The translations under genes and the position numbers were made by a program. A stretch of DNA of 33,255 bases. It comes from Bacteroidales bacterium. Its GTDB lineage: Bacteria; Bacteroidota; Bacteroidia; Bacteroidales; P3. Location of the stretch: contig JAFRTM010000006.1 in the NCBI GenBank assembly GCA_017439185.1, positions 71,979-105,233 on the forward strand, given 5' to 3'. Numbering within the stretch: the stretch's first letter is position 1; the number at the start of each line of letters is the position of its first letter. The notes beneath the pieces were generated by a model. The model made no database searches, was not told the DNA's origin, and saw only the letters and a program-made list of their open reading frames with translations. Shown here piece after piece: positions 22,501 through 33,255 of the stretch.

Positions 22501-25500
22501 TCCGTCGATAGTCAACGAATCGTAGAAGTTCCTAAGGTCACACTGGGCAACGAGACGAGCTTTTGTAATGTCGTTGATGTCTGCAATGGAAGTATTAGCA
22601 TCTTTCAACTGATAAATCTGATAACCTTCGAACTTGTATTTTCTCTGGTCAGCAGTGTATTCCTGTCTGTTGCCGCTGCCGTCGGTATAGTATCTTGCTA
22701 TAGCAGGATCGGTCTCGGCATAAGACTCTCCGTAGTTGTTGGACTCCACATTGTCATAAGTAAGATAGAGGATTACCTCGTTCTTGAGTTCCTGAACCAC
22801 CATAGTAGGAGCGTCAGGACCGTCAAGCACTTTGAAGCAGTTCTCGAACAAAGCCTGGCAGATATCGTCGATCTGACGAAGCATCTCTACCGACTGCATT
22901 GCGTTACCGGAGGTGGCCTGTGCAAAAGGAATACCAACGGTGATATAGTTCAAAGCACCGGGCTCAAGGGTGAAAGGACCAGCCGACTGCATGAAACGAC
23001 GGTCGTCGGCAGCATTACCGGCCTGTTCCTCAGTCCATTCAAATCCGGGATCTTCTCCATCGGTACCCCACAGCATCGGGTCGCTGTCGCCAGGGAACAT
23101 GAAGTCGCAATCATATTCGGTGGTATTCTGAGACAGTCCATCGCCGCCGAATCTCATACGCTGACCGTTCTTCCAATAACCACGCAGGTAGTTATAGTAG
23201 TCGGTAGCCTTGGAGGGCTCTGAGTTGTATCCAGTGGAAGAGTTGTTGTAGTACACAAAACGACGCATTCCGAAACGCTCATCGTCTATAATATTGTTAC
23301 CGAAGTTCACACCGTTGATCGCACAGTTTCCTACCGCATCACCTTTCTTAAAATACCAAGCCAAAGGATAATAGAGGTCAGCATCGTCGGTAAGACGTAT
23401 TGTGTCGTATTTGTCGCCGATACGGTAGCGCTCAAGAGCTGACGGGAAATAGAGACGCATCTTGTCGATGTCGATCTTAGGATTATCCCTACCGTCTTTG
23501 TCCATATAAGGACCCTGGAAGAAGTCGATACCTACTGCGGGGGGAATACCAGAATAGCTACCCGATCCAGGACCGTCACTCTCATCTCCGTTATAGCAGT
23601 ATCCGAGACCACGCTTTACATCGCATCCCACATAGTCGTCGAAAGAATAACCCAAATCTGGGTCAACCCACTGGCTGAAGTAGGTGTCTTTCAATGTATA
23701 GGTGGAACGGTTGATAATCTCATACGAATAGAATGTCATGTTGTTGATTTCGTCGTTCGTAGAGAATGCGAAAGCCTGTGCCCTGATCTCAAGTCCGATC
23801 GGCTGACCTTGTGTCTCTGTATGAGTGTTACCCATATCGTTGAACACCCACCAGATGGTCTGGTCTCCCTTCAGCACCTGGTCGGAAAGAAGACCTCCAT
23901 GGACGATTCCTACAGAGTCTTCCATCGTGCGCAGGGGAGTATAGTTTTCTCCCTCGTCGAGGTTGGCTTTCAGAGTGCTCGGGCAGAGCGCGTTGTCGAA
24001 ATCATAATAAGGATAGTCTCCAGCCTGGTAGTTGTAGAATCCGTCACCATCGGCATCATAGAAAGGTGCCAGATAGGTGGTCTGGTTCACTCCTCCATGG
24101 GCGGGCCATTCCTTGATTACCTGAGAGATGCTCTGCTCATCATAAGTGTCTTTTCTGGTTGGAGGGTTAGTCGTGTAGTCGAACATTGCCATCAACGCCT
24201 GCACTTCTGCCTTGGTGATGATGAAATGTTTATCAAACTTATTACACACCGACAGGTCTGTCGAAGCGGCTCCGTCTATGGACAGAGGACCTGGCCAATA
24301 GTCGTCACCTTCTGATCCGAATCGGAGAGCCGCTATACGCAGCTGCTCATTTACGTCAGTACCACCAATCCATAATGCGGCACAGAACATCGGGCAGGTG
24401 TTGCTGTTCTTTGGCAAGTGATATTGCGCGACGCTTCCATCGTACCACATATTACCATAGCCATTGATCATCGCTCGAACGTTGTTCACATTCAGTTCAG
24501 CAGTACTTTGTGCTCTCTTACACGCGGCAGCCTTTGCCTGTGCCGTCGCGCGCTTGGCTGTCGACTTCTTACAAGTCGTGCACTCGCGAGCATAAGCGCC
24601 TCCCGTCCCTATTGAAACAAGGAAGGCAACCAATACTAATTTGCTAAATATATTCTTCATTTCTTTATAATTTTTTTCTCGGTGAAAGATTAGAAGTTAT
24701 ATGACAAAGAAATCTTCCATGTACGGGGACTTGAGTAGTTCCAGTACGAGTTATTCATCATTACAGCATACATATCTCTGTATGACTGCGGGTCGAGATA
24801 AGAGTTGATAACAGACTGGGTAGCAGGGTCGGTAAGATAACCGTCGTCGGTCGGGTTACCGGTAACCGAGAATACGCCAGTCACATTTCTTATGTCAAAC
24901 AGGTTCTTGACTGTCAAAGCGAGATTGAGATAGGTGGTCTTCTTGCCAGCCTTGATGGGCCATGTCTTGTCAACAACTATATCGAAATAGAAGCCCCACG
25001 GGAGACGAGCGCCCCTGTAGCTTCCTACGATTGTGCTCTGGGTGTTGCTGAATGCTCTGGTATATGGACGTCCCGACTGGGCCACTGCCATAAAGTTGAC
25101 TCCGAAGTTCTCAAGTATCTTGACCTCCTTCACACGCAGCTCTCCTGTCTCTTTATCTTTCACTTTACGCTTGATGACAGGTCCGTTGTATTTGGCATCG
25201 CTACCATAGCGGAAGTCGACATTGGCTTTGAACTCGTGACGACGGTCGTCGGCAATCGGGTTGAGCATCTTCAGTGTCGTGTAACCTTCCTTGATAAGCT
25301 CTGTCATCGTGGTGGTGGAAAGTCCTGTTCCGTCTGCATACTGCAGTGTGTAGTTCGCGTTGATACGGATATTCTTGGTCTGACGCAAGTCGTATGCAAT
25401 CGTTATACCCTTGGTGGTCTTGAAGTCAATGTTGTCATAGGAATAGTAGTTCATATTGGGGTCTGCACCGGCATACTGCACCAGCTGGATAAGGTCGCGG

Positions 25501-28500
25501 GTCTCTTTGTAGTAAGCCGAGATGCTGATTGCAGAGTTCTTGTTCTTTCCCTTTCCGAGTGCCTGCTGGAATCCCAACTCGTAGTTGGTGTTCTTTTCGG
25601 GTTTCAGGTTGGGGTTGCTCACGGTGGAGATCTGTGTCATATAGAGGTAGCTCAGATAGTCGGCCTGCCATCCACTGGACGGACGACGGGCGATAATGTC
25701 GTAACTGGCCTTGAACTGCGAATTCTCTCCCACGGGGAACGAGAAGGCTATACGAGGCATTACTACGATCTGGGGTTTATAGTCTTTGAATGCGCCGCTT
25801 CCCACCTTGTTACCCGACTCGTTACCGAGCGTTGCGATGTGCTGGCCGCCGTTGTCGCCTTTGGTACGGAACGGGGTAGGTTTACCGGATGTTCCGTTGA
25901 TTTTGCTGGGCGAGGAAACCTCCACACCGTTCTTGTCATACCAGACGGATCCCGAACGGTAACCTACAATATTGGGCTTGTCGGCTGCCGCATCGTCTAC
26001 GTACACCACCCAGTCGTCCTCTACGTTGTTTGCGAAAGCGTTGCCGCTCCGGCCGGTGGAGTAATCCACGTTGCCCGACCTCAGGTCGCCTACTGTGTAC
26101 GACTCATACAACAGATAGGGGTCTTTAAGCACGTATTGGTTTCCGTCGAAATAGTCGAGACGGACTCCTACGTTGAAGATAAGGTCTTGGAAATAGAACT
26201 TATCCTGGATATATCCTGCCATATATGTCGGCGAGAAAGCGGGGAGATATTGGTAATCCGGATGGTCTACACCACTCTTGGCAGGATCAAAGAAATCGTC
26301 AAGACCCCAACCGACGCCGTTGTATTTCTTACCGGTGTGGTCATAACCATAGTAGCTGACGATGCTGTTACCGCTGTTGAAGAGTTCCGAAGCGGAGAAC
26401 ATGCTAAGTCCGCCGGCCTCGGCCAACTGCTCGGGGCTGTAGCTGTCTATGTCGAGCCAGTCGGTTCCCTGGGTGCTCATGCCCAAGGCCTCACGCAGTG
26501 CGCGGTCAAACGAAGTCTGCTGCTCTGCATTGTAGAGACGGTCGTAATCCACAAACGTGGTGGTTCCCTGCTCTCTGTAGTGAGGATTGTTCAGGTCCAA
26601 CTGCGAGATATGACGGTTTGCATCCTGTCTCATTATGGTCCACAGGCTGTAAGCGCCCAGTCCATAGTACGACGACGAATAACGGTCATACTGGAATCCG
26701 ATTTCTATATCGTTGCCTTTGATCTGGGCCGAAGCCTTAGCCTGCAAGTAGATATAGTCGGTAACCGACATTGCAAAACTGGTGTTCTGAACTCCTACGT
26801 TATAGAACATTCCGTAAACGCTCGACGGGGAGTCTCCGTTATAGAGTCCCTTGAGCTCACGGATATTGTCGATATTGGTAAGATAGGGTCTGTACTCTTC
26901 GTTGTTATACAGCTGGAGAGTATAGTTTGCGAGGAGGCTGTTGTTGGCATCGGGAGTGAAGGACTCCACATTGTCTCTCCAGCCATCCTGCACGTATGCG
27001 TATGTGCGGGTACCGTAATAGTCTATCTCGGAAGGTGCGTATGAACGTTCCTTGCTTGTTACGTAAGTTCCTATGTGACCATATTTGAATACATCGTCAA
27101 GACTGCTTCCGAAGTTATGGTTATAGACTTTCGAAGTATAGCGGCTCACCATCGCGGTGATGTTGTACATCACGTTGGACACTGCAGCGCCCGACTTCGA
27201 ACCCGGCAGGGTCGACTCCTCACTGGGTTTGGCGTCTTTGAAACGCTGGGTGAAGTCCAAAGTAAGACCTATGTTCTGGCTCTCACTCACTCCACCGGTT
27301 CCTCTCGCAAGGTTCAGCGGGAAATATGCCACGCTGGTCTCGGGGCTTCGGCTATATGCATATTCACCGGTGAGGTTAAGGGTGATATAATCCGTGAAAC
27401 GGAAATCCAACGCTCCTTCAACTGCCACCGACCAGCTACTCAGATGGGGCTTCTGGGTGACGGTATGGAAGTCGTCCTTATGCAACACCTCTTCTGCCGT
27501 GTAGTTGATGGTTCCGTTGACCATGTCGAATGAAAGGGGCTGGCTCTCTATCAGCTGCACCTTGTCTTCGTTGACCACCTGGTACCTGCCCGACTTCGGA
27601 CGGTAGTAGGGGTCTTTTGCGTATGAACCCTGGCCCGTCAAACGGAATCCGATCATCGTACGCTCCATTGTGCCGCCGTCGGCCTGCTTGATCTTCTTCT
27701 TGTACACAGGTCCCGTCAAATACATTATCAACGTATTATAGAGACGGTAGTCAAGATAAGTCTCATATTTGACAACTCCTTTAAACTGACTCTCAGGCGG
27801 TTTCAGCGTGATGATCTGCGTACCTCCGATGGCTTCTCCGATACTTGCCGGAGTACCGCCAAGTACAACCTGGATTTCGGCAATAGCCTCTTTGGGCACA
27901 TTTACACCAGTTCTTTTCCTGACTCCTCCTTGCATCGTTACCATTCCTTCCTCTCCTCGAGCCGTGCCGGTTCCTCCGTCAGAGTATCCTACTCCTCCTA
28001 CTGCCGCCACGATCGACTCCACCGAGGTTCCTGGCATCTTCGCTATGTCGTCGGCCGAGAGTCTCGAACCCGACTCGGGGGTGCCTATTTCAATAACGGG
28101 CACTCGCTCCTCGGTGATTTCTACCGCCTCAAGCATCGTGGCTGTGGGCTTCAGTTGGAAATCCACGACGGTAAATCCGGAAGCTTTCACGTTGACTCCC
28201 TTTCTGAGCTGACCTTCATAGCCCATATTGGTAATCTTGATGTCGTAGCTTCCGACCGAGAGGCCTTTGATGGTATAGATACCATCAAAATCGGTCTGTC
28301 CTGCGCCCACCCTTTCTTCGCCTTTCAACGCGATAACGTTGACACCGAAGAGCGGTTCGCCTGACTTTGCGTCGGTAACGGTACCTTTCAACGTACCCTG
28401 CGCTAACAGGGCAGTTGTCGCTGTCAGCAGCAGTCCGATTGTCATTAGTACTTTCTTGAACATACTCATTGTTTTACATTATATTATTAATTCATTTTTC

Positions 28501-31500
28501 TCTTTTAGAAGTTGCCACCTATATATTTATTGTTTAATATCTCATTATATATGATGGCCTGCTTCAGGTCGAACGCCGGGCGCACCTCTCCCTCCTCCTC
28601 TACCGTCTCCTCCGTTGTGCTCTCCACTGGCTGGTATTTGTCCTCCGACATTGTCTCGTAACTGAAATAGGGCTCGTCGGTAATCTCCGACTGTCGTCTT
28701 CTCACTCGCTCTTGACTCTCTCTCCTTGGCCTTTCGTTAGCGCTTTTGCCGGACAGCGGCACGGACTGCGTCTTAGCCTTGCGGGCTGCAGCCTTCACCA
28801 ATACGGGCACAAGCACCCATATCATCGCTACCGCTATCCAGAATATTACGCTACCCATTTCTTTTACGTTTTATGTCTTCTGTCTGTTTCTTTATTTTGT
28901 TGCCTCTACGGCTTTGCTTTTGGCCTCTTTACGCTTGGAGATCTCGTAAACCACCGGGCAAGCTATGCACACCGACGAGAACATACCGCAAACTACGCCG
29001 ACCAGCAACGCGAAGATAAATCCTCTGATGACCTCTCCTCCGAAGATGAACATCATAAGCAGCGTCACAAATGTCGTGCCGCTCGTGTTGATCGTACGGG
29101 CCAACGTCGAGTTGATGGCGTCGTTCATGTGGGTCTTAAGGTCGCGCTTCGGGTACAGTTTCTTGTACTCTCTCACGCGGTCGAAGATAACCACCGTCGC
29201 GTTTATCGAGTATCCGATTACCGTCAGCACTGCTGAGATGAAGTACTGGTCAACCTCCAGGTTGAACGGCATCAGGCCGTACAGCAGCGAGAACATTCCG
29301 ATCACCAATATCGTATCGTGTGTCAAAGCCGCCACACTGCCCAATCCGAATCTCCAGCTCCTGAACCTGATTCCGATATATACGAAGATGATAAGCAAGC
29401 CGCCGATCACTGCCCATATCGAGTGAACCAGGTTGTCGTGGGCTATCGTGCCTCCCACCTGCTCCTCCTGGATGATACCGAGCGGGTTGGTGTCCGTGCT
29501 CCTGAATTCCTCAAGGGTGATGGGTTTTGCATAGTAGCCCTTCGCTCCCTCGTAGAGTTTCTGCACTATCTCTTTCTTCACCTCGTCGCCGTCTTCCTTG
29601 ATTTTGTATTTGGTGGTGATCTTCACCTGGTTGCTCGGTCCGAAGGTCTTCACCTCGGGAGCCTCGGCAAACTGCTTGGCCATATCGCTACGCACGTCAA
29701 CTGCGTTCACCGACTGGTCAAAGCGCACCACATAAGTCCTACCTCCGCTGAAGTCGATACCGAAACTCAATCCGCGGAACACAAAGCCTGCGGCGCACGC
29801 CAGGATAGCTACTCCCAATATGATGTAGAAGATTTTGCGCTTGCCGATGAAGTCGATATGCACATTCCTCATGAAGTTCTCGCTGAACTTGAACGAGAAG
29901 TTGATCTTCTTTCTTGCTTTCAGGATGTTGTCTATCACAAGTCTCGTGATGAAGATACTCGTAAACAGCGAGGTAACGATACCGATACACAGCGTCACGG
30001 CAAATCCTCTCACAGGACCCGAACCGAACATGATCAGCACCAATCCCAGCAGGAACGTCGTAACCTGTCCGTCGATGATTGCCGAGTAAGCGTTCTTGAA
30101 TCCGGTGTCCACCGAGTTCGCCACGCTGCTGCCGTTCCTCAACTCTTCCTTCACCCTCTCGTAGATAATCACGTTGCCGTCAACAGCCATTGCCATCGTC
30201 AGCACTATACCTGCTATACCGGGCAGCGTCAGCACCGACCCAACCGATGCCAATATACCTATTAAAAGGAATACATTAGTAATAAGGGCTATCACCGACA
30301 CCCATCCGGCGCGGTTGTAGAAGATTACCATATAGATAAGCACCACTACAAAAGCCAAGATAAATGAAATCAGACCTCTGGTGATCGACTCCTGTCCCAG
30401 CGAAGGTCCTACAACTGCCTCCTGCACGATTACTGCCGGAGCCTCCAGCTTACCTGATTTCAAGATATTTGCAAGGTCTTTTGCCTCGTCAAGGGTGAAG
30501 TCACCAGTAATCGACGAACGGCCGCCGGCAATCTCGCCGTTGACCCGCGGCACCGAATAAACCACGTTGTCCATCACGATGGCGATGCACTTTCCTACAT
30601 TGTCGCCGGTGATGCGCTTCCATGCGCGGGCACCTTCGTTATTCATCGACATCGATATCTCGTTTCCGCCCACCTGGCTGAAGTCCTGACGCGCATCGGT
30701 AATCACCTCGCCGCCCAACAACGGTTTCTGGTCGTTGTTGACCGCTATGGCATACAGCTGGAACACATCCTGCGTCTCCTTCATCGGCTTGGCGTCCCAC
30801 AGGTATTTCACGTTCTTGCCGATCTTTCCTCTCTCTCTCATAAGGGCCAGCATCTCGTCAACGGCGGCGATATCGCTCTTCTTGGCAAATCCAACCACCG
30901 GGCCGGCTGCTATCTGGCCGTCCTTCGTGATAGCCGGTGCCAGTTTCGAGAACAGCGGGTTGCTCTTCGAGATTTCCTGATCTGCCTGCTCATCTTTCTT
31001 GATGGTCAGGAGCGTGTCGGCTGCCGCACTGTCGTTCTCCGCCACTGCGGTGCTGTCGGTCGTCTCGGTGCTGTCTTTCACTCCGCTGTATATTCTTGCG
31101 AGTTCCTGGTCGAGCTCCACAAGTTTCATATATCCGAACTGACTCTCGGTATTGTCGTAGGTCTTCCAGAACTCAAGCTGTGCCGTGCTCTGCAAAAGTT
31201 TGCGCACACGTTCGGGCTCCTTCACTCCAGGAAGCTCCACCAATATTCTCTCCGAAGCCTGCAGCTTCTGTATCGTAGGCTGTGCCACGCCGAACTTGTC
31301 GATACGCTGACGCAGTCTCTCGTATGTCATGTCGTATGCCGATCCGGCTGCCGCCTGCAACTCTTTCTTCACCTTGGCATTGTCGTCGGTAATCTTTATA
31401 CCGGGCAGCTTCTGGCTGTTGAAATAGGGGGCCAGCTTCACATTAGGATCAAGCTTCTGTATCTCGTCAACAAAGATCGACACAAAATCCTTGTTCGTGC

Positions 31501-33255
31501 TCTTCTTCTGCGTCTCTAACGCGTTGGCGATTGCCTTGTCGAAAAGCCCGTCGTCGGGAATCTCGTTGTGGAGGGATTTTACGACATCCACTGTCGACAC
31601 CTCCAACATCACGTTCATACCTCCCTTGAGGTCAAGTCCCAAGTTGATTTCCTTTCCCTGGCACTGACGATATGTGAACCCGAGAAACACCTTCTCATTT
31701 GCCATAGAATCAAGGTAATGCGCCTCGTAAGCAGTACGTAGGGAGTCGAGTTTTACCTCGGTCGCGTTCTTGTCGTTGTTAGCCAGTCGGGAAGCTTTCT
31801 GCTTTACTTCTTCACTCTCCACATAGGCCTGTGCTGCCTTGCTTGCCTTTTGATTGACCGAACTTGTAACAAAAGTATAGGACAATTGATACAAACATAC
31901 TAACACAAACGCCCATGCCAAAAATCTTATAAGTCCTTTGTTTTGCATAGATTATGTATAATTTTTTACTTTTTTTACACTACATTTGAGTATGCAAAAA
32001 TACGAATTTTTTTCTTAATAGCAAATTTTTATAAAAAAAAATGTTACCTTTGCAAAAAAAATATTCAAGAAATGGATTCCAAAAACATCACGACACATTT
32101 GACTATCAACCAATTGAGCCCCGCCGATAAACCCAGAGAAAAATTATTGGCAAACGGAAAAAAATCTTTGTCCGACGCCGAACTCATCGCCATTCTTTTA
32201 GGCAGTGGAACCCAAGGCAACAACGCCGTCGAGTTGGCTCAGAAAATCCTCTCTGATTCTGACAATTCTCTCCTCACTCTCACCCAGCGCAAAGCCTCTG
32301 ATTTCATGAAACTTAAAGGCATCGGAACAGTCAAAGCCATCACCCTTCTCGCCGCCTTCGAGCTGGGTCGCCGCATGGCGGCCGAGGAAAAACCCCAAAA
32401 CACAACCTATATCCTTGATAGCAAGGATCTTTACAACGTCGTACACGACAAAATCGAAGACCTTCCTCACGAGGAGTTCTACGCCGTCTATCTCAACTCG
32501 CGCGGTAAAGTCCTCTACAAAACCCAGATTTCTCTCGGCGGCCTCGCCTCTGTCCACGTCGACCTCCGCGTACTCTTCCACCACGCCATCGAGCACAACG
32601 CCGTCTCCATCGCCGTCGCGCACAACCATCCTTCGGGCTCCCTCTCCCCAAGCAAGGACGACAAGGATCTCACCCGCCGCATAAAAGAAGCCGGCTCCAT
32701 CCTCGGCATCCGACTCCTCGACCACATCATCGTCGCCTTCGCCCCCAACGGCCGTGGCGACTACTTCAGCTTCAACGACAACGGCCTCCTCTGACCCGCC
32801 CTCCTCTCTCCTCCACCGCTCTCCCCTCCCCGCTTCGCCCCTTCACTTTCCTACTTGCTCATCACCTCCGTATCCTAATACGCGGTTCCCGACATCATAA
32901 CTCCCCAATTCAGCACACAACAACCATAAAATCAAACCGATAAATATCATTACACCTAACTCACACACTAAAAAACACAAAAAAATCCAAAATCCACCTC
33001 ATTTCTCCCCTTAATCATCCTCGAACCAACCATAGAGTTCTCATAGACTTGATATCTCTCAACCCTCTCTCAATCACCAACTTACCCCCGAAAAACCTCC
33101 AAAATAACTAATCTGTTGTAAATCAGCAAACTAACAAAAACTTCCTAAAAAACTTGCACAGAATAAAAAAACATCCTATCTTTGCCCCCAATTTCGACAT
33201 AACACATATTCACATATCAACATACAACATACAACATATCAACATATCAACATAT

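Overview
The window reads as chromosomal DNA of a Bacteroidota bacterium, most likely order Bacteroidales. The evidence is type IX secretion (T9SS) cargo and a PorV-type outer-membrane protein, a TonB-dependent receptor with an N-terminal carboxypeptidase-regulatory domain, a fused SecDF, the DUF4271-hemD-rnpA-yidD gene order, and several promoters of the Bacteroidetes form TTG-N19-TAnnTTTG. No rRNA, tRNA, integrase, transposase or CRISPR array was seen.

Left part (1-10.3 kb). About 700 bases of AT-rich non-coding DNA carry one copy of a dispersed repeat and a heptamer array. A secreted WG-repeat protein follows on the + strand. It converges on a - strand operon led by a secreted coiled-coil protein, then a T9SS cargo protein, an outer-membrane beta-barrel, an NAD-dependent epimerase and a VanZ-like protein, the last three joined by ATGA overlaps. 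Next come three AT-rich paralogous lipoproteins whose DNA similarity is mosaic. Between them and yidD lies a segment of about 375 bases bounded by an imperfect inverted repeat and holding a broken small membrane ORF.

Middle (10.3-18.7 kb). A - strand housekeeping operon encodes DUF4271, a HemD with a long histone-H1-like Lys/Ala tail, RnpA and YidD. Divergent from it, a fusion of a Bacteroidetes DNA-binding-like domain to CutC overlaps (ATGA) a lipoprotein with an intact and a degenerate transglutaminase domain. A small lipoprotein, a second copy of the dispersed repeat, and greA-HIT follow.

Right part (18.7-33.3 kb). SecDF, a small membrane protein, a 1259-residue TonB-dependent receptor, a 1608-residue secreted surface protein and a PorV-like protein are all on the - strand with gaps of 28-36 bases. 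They run from one strong promoter to one strong terminator, a likely 13-kb export and surface-assembly operon. RadC is divergent. The last 460 bases hold a probable inverted, deleted third copy of the dispersed repeat, a promoter pointing out of the window and a 7/8-base tandem array.

The most unusual items are the CutC fusion, the HemD tail, the SecDF-to-PorV operon, the heptamer arrays with changing unit sequence, the dispersed repeat and the inverted-repeat segment at 9.9-10.3 kb. Family names come from recognition of the translated sequences; no database search was run.
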